62,812 nt of DNA from JBAXGW01 sp037139195 (GCA_037139195.1 JBAXGW010000019.1:1-62812); one strand, 5' to 3'. Positions 35,560 to 44,359 are shown, counted from the stretch's first letter. A program made the numbers and translations. Notes: generated from the letters alone by a model not told the origin.

Positions 35560-36786
35560 ATGAAACAAATAATCAAGTTTTTTTATTCTCGCACAAGCTA
35601 TAATATTAGTTTTTTTATTGCTTTTTCACTTGTGTTTTTGGGCTTTTTTCTAAATTATTTTACCGGAACTCATAAGCTGGTTTTAGATTGGCCTGTAAAT
35701 ATTATTGTGTTAATAGTTTTTGTTGCAATTATTGTTAATTTGAATATTTTTTCAAAAAACGCTATTGTTGCTTGGCTTTCAAGTATTCCTGCATCAATTT
35801 CAGCAATTTGCACTTATTCTTTTTTAGTGTTTTTAATGGGATTAATCCCCCAAAATAATCCTGAGGCTTCAAGTATTCTTTTTAAATTAGGGCTCACTGA
35901 TATTGTAAGCAGTTGGAGTTTTCTTCTTATTTCATTTTATTTACTTACAATTTTAGGCTTCGTTATAATGAAGCGCTTAAAGAAATTTAATTTCAGAAAT
36001 TCTGTTTTTATTCTTAATCACTTGGGTTTATGGATAACAGTCACTTCTGCTTTATTAGGTAGTAGTGATGTCTCAAAATACCAAATGTCTATTGCCGAAG
36101 GTCATAAGACAAATATTGTAACCAATGATCAATCAGAAATGTTTCAAATGCCTTTTGATATTCAGTTAATTGATTTTAAAATTGATGAATATATTCCTAA
36201 TATAATTTTAGTTAATCCAAACGATGGATTTATTATTAATGATAAAAAGGATAAAAGCTTTGAAATAAAGGAAAATGCGGTTCAAATATTGAAAAACTGG
36301 GAAATAAAAGTACTAAAGTATTATGAAAATGGCATTCCAAAGGACTCAAGTTATTCGCCGTCAAATGTGGAAGGAGCTGTCCCAGTTGCATATATTGAAG
36401 CTAAACTTGTTGGAGGCAATCAAAAAACGTTAAATGGATGGATTACAAGTGGTAGTAAATTTATTCCTCAACAAATTTTATATATCGAAAAAAATATTGC
36501 TATTGCAATGACTATTCCTACTCCAAAGAAATTTAGCTCAAGTGTTAAAATTTATGATAAAACTAATGTTTCAGATACTAAATTAATTGAAGTTAATAAG
36601 CCTCTGAGCGTTGGAAATTGGAAGATTTATCAAATTGGTTATGATGCAGAGAAAGGAAAATGGTCGAAAATTAGCACTTTTGAGATAGTAAATGACCCAT
36701 GGATTAATGGTGTTTATTTCGGAATTGGGATGTTGCTAATTGGAAGTTTATTGTTATTTTGGGTTGGTAAAACTAAAGAATTGTAA
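35560..36786 (+). CDS. ccsB: Cytochrome c biogenesis protein CcsB/ResB
   Basis: The protein has 408 residues. Four membrane helices lie in the first 175 residues and one at the C-terminus (YFGIGMLLIGSLLLFWVG). Between them is a periplasmic domain (about 180-375) with WKIYQIGYDAEKGKWSKIST, as in ResB/Ccs1. It is the scaffold half of the System II cytochrome c synthase and keeps heme and apocytochrome cysteines reduced. CcsA follows after 2 bases. Many Bacteroidota carry the two halves fused in one protein; here they are separate. Confidence 0.85.
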   Translation: MKQIIKFFYSRTSYNISFFIAFSLVFLGFFLNYFTGTHKLVLDWPVNIIVLIVFVAIIVNLNIFSKNAIVAWLSSIPASISAICTYSFLVFLMGLIPQNNPEASSILFKLGLTDIVSSWSFLLISFYLLTILGFVIMKRLKKFNFRNSVFILNHLGLWITVTSALLGSSDVSKYQMSIAEGHKTNIVTNDQSEMFQMPFDIQLIDFKIDEYIPNIILVNPNDGFIINDKKDKSFEIKENAVQILKNWEIKVLKYYENGIPKDSSYSPSNVEGAVPVAYIEAKLVGGNQKTLNGWITSGSKFIPQQILYIEKNIAIAMTIPTPKKFSSSVKIYDKTNVSDTKLIEVNKPLSVGNWKIYQIGYDAEKGKWSKISTFEIVNDPWINGVYFGIGMLLIGSLLLFWVGKTKEL

Positions 36787-36788
36787 TT

Positions 36789-37592
36789 ATGAGCGGAGCA
36801 AATTTTCATACTTTTTATTTTATCATAATTTCATTATGGATTTGTGGTTTAGTTTTGTTTTTTTTAGAAAACAAAGAAAAAAGAAAAATATCTAATTTTG
36901 GGCTTGCTACAATTGCACTTGGAGTTGCAGTTGTGGGTTTTTATATAGGTTATTTATGGATATTATTAGAACGACCTCCAATGCGAACTTTAGGCGAAAC
37001 AAGATTATTGTATGCGCTTTTTGTCCCCATAATTGGATTCATTATTTTTTATCGATGGAAAATAAAATGGATGATAGTGTATAGCATTGTTTTAGCAGCT
37101 GTTTTTTTAACTATTGATTTTGTTATGCCCGAAGTTTTTAATAAAACTCTAATGCCAGCATTACAAAGCTTTTGGTTCGTTCCACATGTTATAGTATATA
37201 TTTTTGCTTATGCAATTTTAGGATTTTCAACTGTCATTGCTATTTGGGGACTATTCCTTTTGTATAAAAAAACGTTCAATACTGAGGTTTTATTTTTAGC
37301 TGATAATACCGTTTATGTTGGTTTTACATTCCTAACTTTAGGATTATTGTTTGGTGCACTTTGGGCAAAGGAAGCCTGGGGTAATTACTGGACTTGGGAT
37401 CCTAAAGAAACTTGGGCTTTCTTAACATGGCTAGGCTATTTATTATACATACATCTTCGAATACGACACAAAGATTCTATAAAAATTCCGTTAATAGTTC
37501 TTTCGGCTATTTTTGTAGTGCTAATAATATGTTGGTTTGGAATAAACTATCTTCCTTCAGCTCAAAATAGCGTTCATGTATATGCTAATTAA
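36789..37592 (+). CDS. ccsA: Cytochrome c biogenesis protein CcsA/ResC
   Basis: The protein has 267 residues with about eight membrane helices. The heme-handling WWD-type motif is WGNYWTWDPKETWAFLTW. Conserved histidines flank it (WFVPHVIVYIFA and YLLYIHLRIRHKD). With CcsB it exports heme and attaches it to CxxCH cysteines of the cytochromes encoded here. It is encoded 2 bases after ccsB, and the diheme lipoprotein gene follows after 22 bases, so the maturation factors are embedded among their substrates. Confidence 0.9.
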   Translation: MSGANFHTFYFIIISLWICGLVLFFLENKEKRKISNFGLATIALGVAVVGFYIGYLWILLERPPMRTLGETRLLYALFVPIIGFIIFYRWKIKWMIVYSIVLAAVFLTIDFVMPEVFNKTLMPALQSFWFVPHVIVYIFAYAILGFSTVIAIWGLFLLYKKTFNTEVLFLADNTVYVGFTFLTLGLLFGALWAKEAWGNYWTWDPKETWAFLTWLGYLLYIHLRIRHKDSIKIPLIVLSAIFVVLIICWFGINYLPSAQNSVHVYAN

Positions 37593-37614
37593 TAAATTAT
37601 TAAAAATATAAACT

Positions 37615-38073
37615 ATGAAATTTAAAAAAACATTTTCTGCTATAGCAATTGCAATTTGCTACGTAGTATTAGCTTCAAGCTGTGAAAGAGAAAACGAAGC
37701 TAGAAGTTCTGAATCTGGTGAAGACAGCCATAACACTGGTGTTGATTGTATGATTTGTCATAAAAAAGATGGTAATGGAAAAGGAATTTTTACTGTTGCA
37801 GGAACTGTTTATGATAGTATTCAAAAAAATATTGTTACTGGTGCTACTGTTAGACTGTATTCTGGTGCAAATGCCACAGGAACATTATTAGCTACAATTC
37901 CTAATGATCAAAGTGGTAATTTTTATATCTCTAATACTATTGATTTTACAAAGGATGTATATGTTAGTGTAAAATCGAGAAGCGGTAATATTAAAGAGAT
38001 GAACGGAAAAATTAAAACTGGAGCTTGTACCAGTTGTCATGGCACTACAACTGATGTTGTTTGGGTTAAATAA
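37615..38073 (+). CDS. Diheme lipoprotein with a carboxypeptidase-regulatory-like centre
   Basis: The protein has 152 residues. A lipoprotein signal ends at C23 (LASSCER). Two heme motifs, CMICH (45-49) and CTSCH (138-142), lie at opposite ends of a beta-sandwich-like segment (about 58-120: VAGTVYDSIQ, TGATVRLYSG, GNFYIS) that resembles a carboxypeptidase regulatory or Cna-B fold. The heme at the end is followed by only ten residues. It is probably an outer-membrane electron carrier. The architecture is unusual. It follows ccsA directly. Confidence 0.82.
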   Translation: MKFKKTFSAIAIAICYVVLASSCERENEARSSESGEDSHNTGVDCMICHKKDGNGKGIFTVAGTVYDSIQKNIVTGATVRLYSGANATGTLLATIPNDQSGNFYISNTIDFTKDVYVSVKSRSGNIKEMNGKIKTGACTSCHGTTTDVVWVK

Positions 38074-38117
38074 TTATTCAAATCTTTTTTAATCTAAAAC
38101 TTAATATTAAACCAAAC

Positions 38118-39122
38118 ATGAAAAAAGTACTTTTCGTTTTATTTATTATTTTTAATATTTCTTTAAATCTTAGAGCTCAAGAGGCTCCATTTAGAATTAA
38201 TGGATATATTCAAGGTTCAACCTATTCAATTGTTTATTTTGATAAGGAGAGTAGAGATTTTAAAAAAGAAATTGAATCGATTCTAGAACAATTTAACAAA
38301 TCTGTATCAATTTACGATTCAACATCTATTATCTCAAAAGTTAATAGAAATGTTCCAAATGTTCAATTAGATGAATATTTTATTACATGTTTTAATAAAT
38401 CTCTTGAAGTTTCTAAAGCAACTGATGGCGCTTTTGATATTACTGTTGGACCACTGGTAAATGCTTGGGGCTTTGGCAATAAAAATAAAGAGAAAATGGA
38501 TACAGCTAAAGTTAAAGCTATTCTCGAGCATGTGGGTTTTAATAAAGTTTCTATTAAAAATAATCTGTTAGTTAAAACAGATCCAGAAGTTATTATCGAT
38601 TTTAATGGAATTGCACAAGGATATTCGGTTGATGTCATAAGTAATTTTTTAAAATCGAAAAAAATCGAAAATTTCATTGTTGAAATAGGTGGAGAAGTAT
38701 ATGCTAATGGGAAAAAACCAAACGGGACATTTTGGACAGTAGGAGTAGAAAAGCCTAATGATAATAAAGATGGCAAAAATGATTTAGAGGCTATTGCAAA
38801 ACTAGAGAATTCTGCTTTAACAACCGCAGGTAATTATAGGAAGTTTTACATTGAGAATGGTATTAGATATTCACATACAATTAATCCAAAAACTGGTTTC
38901 CCTGCTAAAAACACTTTGTTAAGTGCTTCGGTATTTGCAAAAGAATGTATAATATGCGATGGATATGATACTCCATTTATGGTAATGGGATTAGAAAAAA
39001 CACTTGTATTTTTGAAAAAACATCCCGAAATACAAGCATATTTAATATATTCGGATGAAAAAGGTGATGTGAAAACATTTGAAACAGAAGGATTGAAAGA
39101 TATTTTAACTGAAAAAAAATAA
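38118..39122 (+). CDS. apbE: FAD:protein FMN transferase ApbE
   Basis: The enzyme has 334 residues with a signal peptide (VLFVLFIIFNISLNLRAQ), so it acts outside the cytoplasm. ApbE motifs are FDITVGPLVNAWGFG, DFNGIAQGYSVDVI, IVEIGGEVYANGKKP and RYSHTINPKTGFP. It takes FMN from FAD and links it to threonine or serine of Dxx(S/T)GA(T/S) sites. Candidate substrates are the DUF2271 proteins encoded on both sides (30801, 39176) and the large one at 40080. It is the last plus-strand gene of the redox island. Confidence 0.93.
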   Translation: MKKVLFVLFIIFNISLNLRAQEAPFRINGYIQGSTYSIVYFDKESRDFKKEIESILEQFNKSVSIYDSTSIISKVNRNVPNVQLDEYFITCFNKSLEVSKATDGAFDITVGPLVNAWGFGNKNKEKMDTAKVKAILEHVGFNKVSIKNNLLVKTDPEVIIDFNGIAQGYSVDVISNFLKSKKIENFIVEIGGEVYANGKKPNGTFWTVGVEKPNDNKDGKNDLEAIAKLENSALTTAGNYRKFYIENGIRYSHTINPKTGFPAKNTLLSASVFAKECIICDGYDTPFMVMGLEKTLVFLKKHPEIQAYLIYSDEKGDVKTFETEGLKDILTEKK

Positions 39123-39127
39123 ACAAT

Positions 39128-39158
39128 AAAAAAACCACTAGAAATAGTGGTCTTTTTA
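39128..39158. terminator. Bidirectional intrinsic terminator
   Basis: CCACTA pairs with TAGTGG, flanked by A and T runs, between the converging apbE and DUF2271 genes. Confidence 0.85.
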
Positions 39159-39175
39159 TTGGCAAAAACAGTAAA

Positions 39176-39973
39176 TTAATTTACCACCAATTTATAGTTG
39201 AAGTTTTGATTGTTTCTTTGAACTTTAACAAAATAAACACCTTCAGCAAATTTGTTTAAATCAATTGATTTAATGCCTGATAATTGAGTAAATGATTCAG
39301 CGTAAACTTCCACTCCAATTGCATTAATTAATTGAATTTTTGTGTCGGCTTTATTGTCTCCTAACTCTAAATTTAACTTGTCAGTAGTAGGATTAGGAAA
39401 AATACTTACATTCATATTGTTATCATTAATTCCAACAGTTGAAGGAGTCCAAGTTAAAGTCATGCTTGTAAAGTATGTAGTAGCTGTAGGTGTTTTACTG
39501 TCAACTGATGTGCCTTTAACAAAAGGAATAGATATAGAAGATGTGCTTAAACCATCACTATCCCAAGCTATTTCTACCCATAATGTATAATTGCCATCAT
39601 CAACTAAAGTCCCTGACACATCCGTTCCATTCCAAGTGATAGATCGGGCTCCATTATCGTACAATGTTGCTCCAGTTGTAGCGTCTGTAGTATTTCCACC
39701 TGATTTTAAATTCCAAAGTGTCAAGTCACTGATTTGATTTACAGCGTATTTAAGCTTAGTTTTTACAAAAGCATTTGAGCTGTTTTCTATCCAAATTGCT
39801 ATAACATGTCCTGCCTCGTTTCCGGTTTCACATGGACCGCATGTAAAACCTTGAGTAGTAACAGAGAATGTTAATAAACCAGGTGTTTTAACTGCAAAAG
39901 CCTGAGTTGATAGAGCAATAATACATACAGCTATTGCACTTTTTAATAAATTTAAAGTAAAAATTTTTTTCAT
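39176..39973 (-). CDS. DUF2271 protein with T9SS sorting domain and flavinylation-like motif
   Basis: The protein has 265 residues from the ATG at 39973, which gives a proper signal peptide (KIFTLNLLKSAIAVCIIA to AFA); ten further in-frame residues upstream are not signal-like. The DUF2271 domain has HVIAIWIENSSNAFVKTKL, then DATTGATL at about residues 97-104 (T103 the likely FMN acceptor), then ITWNGTDVSG and DGNYTLWVEIAWD. A cysteine pair, TCGPCET, lies near residue 44. The T9SS type A domain starts near SIFPNPTTDKLNL. It converges on apbE. Flavinylation is predicted from the motif and the neighbourhood. Confidence 0.82.
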   Translation of the reverse strand: MKKIFTLNLLKSAIAVCIIALSTQAFAVKTPGLLTFSVTTQGFTCGPCETGNEAGHVIAIWIENSSNAFVKTKLKYAVNQISDLTLWNLKSGGNTTDATTGATLYDNGARSITWNGTDVSGTLVDDGNYTLWVEIAWDSDGLSTSSISIPFVKGTSVDSKTPTATTYFTSMTLTWTPSTVGINDNNMNVSIFPNPTTDKLNLELGDNKADTKIQLINAIGVEVYAESFTQLSGIKSIDLNKFAEGVYFVKVQRNNQNFNYKLVVN

Positions 39974-40027
39974 ATTTTTTTTTATTTGTTTGTATTCTAT
40001 CATGCAAAATTAGTAAAATTTATTGAT

Positions 40028-40059
40028 AAAAAGGATGAGTAATCAAACCCATCCTTTTT
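40028..40059 (-). terminator. Intrinsic terminator of the LamG-DUF2271 gene
   Basis: AAAAAGGATG pairs with CATCCTTTTT, 21 bases past the minus-strand stop at 40080. Confidence 0.85.
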
Positions 40060-40079
40060 ATAAATATGAACTAATGATT

Positions 40080-42917
40080 TTATTTAGTAATAAGCATTTT
40101 ACTTTGTATGCTTTTCCCGTTGCCAACAACATCAATATAATATAAACCATTATTAAAGTTGGTAATATCATAGTTAACAACTGAAACATTTTCAGTTTTG
40201 GTAATTTTCTTTTCAGATATCAATTGACCAAAAGTATTAAATATTTTTATTGTAACATCTCCAGAAACGGCTTCGCCTAAAGAAATATTAAAGTTACCAT
40301 TGCTAGGATTAGGATAAACATTGACCCCATTATTAGATGTAGGAGCGTGAACACCTACTGTGCCTTCTGGATTCCAAGCTGTAACGATATTAATTAAACT
40401 AGTATCTGAAACTAAACCATGAACATCAGCAGCTGTCCCTTTAACAAATACAGTATCCCAGTTACAACCAACACCATTGAAAGCAGGTGTAGTTACTCCA
40501 TTAGATGTTGTAGCAATTAAATGTTCAGTATGGTCATTAAGGTCTAATTTGATTTTATATTGACCGTCATTTACTAAGTTTCCAAACATATCTTTTCCAT
40601 CCCAAGTAAGATTATATGTGATAGTCCAGTTATTTACTGCTTTAGAATATTGAGATGCACCCGAAATTACGTCTGGAGCTAAGCCGCCAAAATCTTTTTC
40701 GTAGAAGAATAATTCATAAGCATGGTTAGCACCGTAATGAACAATTGTTTTAATAGGTTTATCATTCATATCAGTAATATATGCAGCAAATACAGAGCAA
40801 CTGTCATATTTAGGATTTGTATTTAAATTTTGAGCCGTTCTTTTAGTCGTAACTGCAACTGTTAAATTTCCTGCAGTTTTTGTTCCAGTCCATGATAATG
40901 CAGGGTAGGTTGTAGGTGTGTAAGATCCTGTGTTATATGTTGTACCTGTTGTTGTTGCAGTTGTTTTTCCTGTTCTATCGACAGCTTCGCCTTCAAAATC
41001 ATAAAGCATCTGAAGATTAGCAGTTGTTAATGGAGTTGTTATCGCATTTGGTGTGGCTTTAGCAGCTAGTTCTGCAGCTGTTTTACAAACATCCCAAACT
41101 CTAATTTCATCAATGTTACCATTAAAATATTCGCTTGTTATTTTAGTTGTTGTTACACCACCTGTTGTTGATTTAGTAGCTAGTTTTTGACCTCCAATAT
41201 ATTTAATACTTATAGGTGCAACTGTAGCCTTTACAACTAATGAATCTATAAACGAGCCATTTAAATAAAGTTTTAGCGAAGCATTATTGTATGTTAAAGC
41301 AAGATGATTCCAATGATTACTATGCAAAAGATTATATACTTTTTTGCTTAAATGCGTTGGGACCGTAGCTGCTAATGTATCAAATCCATAAGTAATTACA
41401 TGTGCATTGCTAATTGCAATATAAGGTGCTCTTCTGTATTTAGATGCTGTTGCACTGCCATCAACGCTGTCGTTTCCAAAAATGTAACCTGCAGAGGTAA
41501 GGCTGTTTGGCATTACAAATGCTTCAACAGTGAAGTTTTGACCTAAAATTGGACCATTGTTTATAGAAACATTTGTAGAGTCAATTCTTGAAAAATTCAT
41601 TGAATGAGTCTGATTTGTTGGATTCCAAGCCATACTTATATTCAATAAACTAGTATCAGAAACAGTTCCATGAACATCTGCAGCCATTCCTTTTACAAAA
41701 ACTGTATCCCAGTTGCAGCCAACACCATTGAACGCAGGCGTTGTGACCCCATTAGATGTTGTTGCAAGTAAATGTTCAGTATGGTCATTAAGGTCTAATT
41801 TCAATTTATATTGACCGTCGTTCACTAAATTGCCAAACATATCTTTTCCATCCCATGTAAGATTGTATGTAATTGTCCAGTTATTTACAGCTTTTGAATA
41901 TTGAGAAGCACCTGAAATTACATCTGGAGCCATTCCGCCAAAGTCTTTTTCGTAGAAGAATAATTCATACGCATGGTTAGCACCATAATGAACAAGTGTT
42001 TTAATAGGTTTGTCATTCATGTCAGTTATATAGGCCGCAAATACAGAACAACTATCGTATTTTGGATTTGTATTTAAGTTTTGTGCTGTTCTTTTAGTTG
42101 TTACAGAAAAAGTTAATGTGCCATCTGTTTTTGTGCCAGTCCATGATAATGCAGGAAAAGATGTAGCTGTATATGATTCCGTACTATTAGTTGAGCCGGT
42201 GATAGTTGCTGTTGAATTACCTGTTTCATCAATAGCATCTCCATTAAAATCATAAAGCATTTTAAGATTTGGAGTAGTTAGAGGGGCTGTTATTGCATTT
42301 GGTGATGCGCTTGCAGTCAATTCAGCTGCTGATTTACAAACGTCCCAAACTCTAATTTCATCAATATTGCCATTAAAATATTCGCTTGTTATTTTAGTAG
42401 TTGTTACTCCACCAGTTGTTGATTTAGTAACTAGTTTTTGACCTCCAATATATTTAATTCTGATTGGAGCAACTGTAGTCTTTACAACTAATGAGTCTAT
42501 AAAAGAGCCATTTAAATAGAGTTTTAATGCAGTATTATTATAAGTTAAAGCAATATGATTCCAATGATTACTATGCAAAAGGTTATATACTTTTTTGCTT
42601 AAATGTGTTGGGACAGCAGCCACTAATGTATCGAATCCGTAAGTGATTACATGAGCATTGCTAACAGAAATATAAGGAGCTCTTCTGTATTTTGATGCTG
42701 TTGCGCTGGCATCTACACTGTCATTGCCAAAAATATATCCAGCAGAAGTGAGGCTAATTGGCTGAATAAAAGCCTCAATTGTGAAGTTTTGACCTAAAAT
42801 AGGTCCATTGTTAATTGTTACGTTTGTTGAATCAATTCTCGAAAAATTCAAAGAGTTTTGTGCGCCTGCTGCTCCAACAAAAAACAGCAAAATTAATCCA
42901 AGTAGGTGTTTTCTCAT
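40080..42917 (-). CDS. Tandem LamG-DUF2271-like surface protein with T9SS sorting domain
   Basis: The protein has 945 residues with a signal peptide (LLGLILLFFVGAAGA). Two near-identical halves with a 417-residue period follow. Each has a LamG/concanavalin-like lectin domain (about 22-240 and 439-657; RRAPYISVSNAHVITYGFD, FNGNIDEIRVWDVCK) then a DUF2271-like domain (about 258-433 and 675-850; VFAAYITDMNDKPIKT, LTWDGKDMFGNLVNDGQY). DVISGAS at 332-338 and 749-755 sits where the smaller DUF2271 proteins have DATTGAT, so a flavin on serine is possible. The T9SS domain starts near NVYPNPSNGNF. It may bind surface or matrix glycans. Confidence 0.8.
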   Translation of the reverse strand: MRKHLLGLILLFFVGAAGAQNSLNFSRIDSTNVTINNGPILGQNFTIEAFIQPISLTSAGYIFGNDSVDASATASKYRRAPYISVSNAHVITYGFDTLVAAVPTHLSKKVYNLLHSNHWNHIALTYNNTALKLYLNGSFIDSLVVKTTVAPIRIKYIGGQKLVTKSTTGGVTTTKITSEYFNGNIDEIRVWDVCKSAAELTASASPNAITAPLTTPNLKMLYDFNGDAIDETGNSTATITGSTNSTESYTATSFPALSWTGTKTDGTLTFSVTTKRTAQNLNTNPKYDSCSVFAAYITDMNDKPIKTLVHYGANHAYELFFYEKDFGGMAPDVISGASQYSKAVNNWTITYNLTWDGKDMFGNLVNDGQYKLKLDLNDHTEHLLATTSNGVTTPAFNGVGCNWDTVFVKGMAADVHGTVSDTSLLNISMAWNPTNQTHSMNFSRIDSTNVSINNGPILGQNFTVEAFVMPNSLTSAGYIFGNDSVDGSATASKYRRAPYIAISNAHVITYGFDTLAATVPTHLSKKVYNLLHSNHWNHLALTYNNASLKLYLNGSFIDSLVVKATVAPISIKYIGGQKLATKSTTGGVTTTKITSEYFNGNIDEIRVWDVCKTAAELAAKATPNAITTPLTTANLQMLYDFEGEAVDRTGKTTATTTGTTYNTGSYTPTTYPALSWTGTKTAGNLTVAVTTKRTAQNLNTNPKYDSCSVFAAYITDMNDKPIKTIVHYGANHAYELFFYEKDFGGLAPDVISGASQYSKAVNNWTITYNLTWDGKDMFGNLVNDGQYKIKLDLNDHTEHLIATTSNGVTTPAFNGVGCNWDTVFVKGTAADVHGLVSDTSLINIVTAWNPEGTVGVHAPTSNNGVNVYPNPSNGNFNISLGEAVSGDVTIKIFNTFGQLISEKKITKTENVSVVNYDITNFNNGLYYIDVVGNGKSIQSKMLITK
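40353..42854. repeat. Two-copy intragenic tandem duplication, about 1251 bp each
   Basis: The units at 41604-42854 and 40353-41603 encode the two LamG-DUF2271 halves. Long DNA stretches are identical or nearly so, suggesting recent duplication or gene conversion. Confidence 0.85.
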
Positions 42918-43023
42918 TTTTTTTATAAATTTAATTAATACTAAGTTTTTCTTTTTTAATCCTATAAGTTTTAAGGGATATTATTCAAATAACGAAAAAA
43001 ATATGATGTAAAAAAAATTTTCT

Positions 43024-43077
43024 GTTAAATAAATAACACTTTAGTTAAAAAAATAACGCTCTTGTTAGTATAATAAC
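43024..43077. promoter_or_regulatory. Three evenly spaced palindromic operator-like sites
   Basis: GTTAAATAAATAAC (43024-43037), GTTAAAAAAATAAC (43044-43057) and GTTAGTATAATAAC (43064-43077) all fit GTTA-N6-TAAC and start exactly 20 bp apart, so they lie on nearly one face of the helix. They lie 107-160 bases upstream of the LamG-DUF2271 start. The rest of the 42918-43306 gap is AT-rich with no gene visible. Confidence 0.55.
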
Positions 43078-43306
43078 AATTATATGTACAATTACATAGT
43101 AAAGTGAGCATTAAATATATTAACATTACTTTGGTTAACTAGTAGATAATCAGAAGGTATTGGGGGCGTTTTGATATGTTATTTGTTTTGCAAAAAATAA
43201 TAATAAATATAAGAATCTATTATTCTATTCGTATTCAAAGGGTTTTAGATTTGTTAAAGTATTTGGAAGGAAATGAATGGTATTTATTCTAAATCATAAA
43301 ATATAC

Positions 43307-44359
43307 CTATTTTATTTTGTTTGCTAATTGACCACATGCGGCATCAATATCTTTTCCTCTGCTTTTCCTCAAATTAACAATCATATTTTTGCTATCAAGA
43401 TAGTTTTTAAATGCTTCTACTTTTTTATTGTCAGAAGGGGAGTACCTGATGCCATCAACGCTGTTAAACTCTATCAGATTCACTTTTACTGGGAAGCGAC
43501 GACAAAACAGGGCTAAATTTGTTGCATCTTCTATGCTGTCGTTTACATTGTTAAGTAGTAAATATTCAATAGTAATTCGAGCTTCGGTTTTTTTGTGGAA
43601 ATAATCTAAAGCATCTGATATTTCAGAAAGTGTGTGATTTAAGTTAGCAGGTATTATTTGATTTCTTAATTGATCAGTAGCAGCGTGGAGTGATATTGCT
43701 AAATTATACTTAATTTGGTCATCTGCAAGTTGTCGAATCATCTTTGGAATCCCCACTGTAGATAAGGTTATTCTGCTAGGCGACATGCCCATTCCATTGT
43801 TTGAAGTTAATAACGATATGCTTTCCTTTACGTTTTTGTAATTAAGTAGAGGTTCGCCCATTCCCATTATTACAATATTTGATAAACTTTGTTTGTAAAT
43901 AAGTAATGATAATTGATTAATTTCTACAACCTGATTATATATTTCTGAAACCGATAAGTTCCTTTTAAATCCGAGTTGGGCTGTTGCACAGAATTCGCAT
44001 CGCATTGCACAGCCAACTTGAGTTGATATACATGCTGTAGTGCGATTTTCCGCTGGTATTAATACGCCTTCTATTAGAGATGAGTCGTGCAACGAAAATC
44101 CAAGTTTTATAGTGCCATCATTACTTTTTTGTTCGTAGGAAATTGATAGCTTGTCGATAAAATATTGTTCTGAAATGGCTGATATTAATAATTTGGGGAT
44201 ATTGCTCATTTCCGAAAAACTCTTCGCATTTTTCTTCCATAACCATTCAAAGATTTGTTTTGCTCGAAATTTTTTTTCTCCAAAGTTCTCTATTACAATA
44301 GATAATTCTTCTAATGTTAGCGATTTAATATCTGTTAGTTGGTTATTTGCCATTTGCAT
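43307..44359 (-). CDS. rlmN: 23S rRNA (adenine-2503-C2)-methyltransferase
   Basis: The enzyme has 350 residues; a start two codons later (44353) is equally plausible. It is a radical SAM enzyme: the cluster-binding cysteines are in STQVGCAMRCEFCATAQLGF (CxxxCxxC). Further motifs are NIVIMGMGEPLLNYKNV and ISLHAATDQLRNQIIP, and a C-terminal cysteine in DIDAACGQLA. It methylates A2503 of 23S rRNA and A37 of some tRNAs. Its start overlaps the end of the adenosine deaminase-like gene, so the pair is coupled. Confidence 0.95.
   Translation of the reverse strand: MQMANNQLTDIKSLTLEELSIVIENFGEKKFRAKQIFEWLWKKNAKSFSEMSNIPKLLISAISEQYFIDKLSISYEQKSNDGTIKLGFSLHDSSLIEGVLIPAENRTTACISTQVGCAMRCEFCATAQLGFKRNLSVSEIYNQVVEINQLSLLIYKQSLSNIVIMGMGEPLLNYKNVKESISLLTSNNGMGMSPSRITLSTVGIPKMIRQLADDQIKYNLAISLHAATDQLRNQIIPANLNHTLSEISDALDYFHKKTEARITIEYLLLNNVNDSIEDATNLALFCRRFPVKVNLIEFNSVDGIRYSPSDNKKVEAFKNYLDSKNMIVNLRKSRGKDIDAACGQLANKIK

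Noticed and set aside
38363..38776. 137-codon minus-strand frame inside apbE
   Set aside because: It lies wholly opposite a clear ApbE gene and has no family-like motif.
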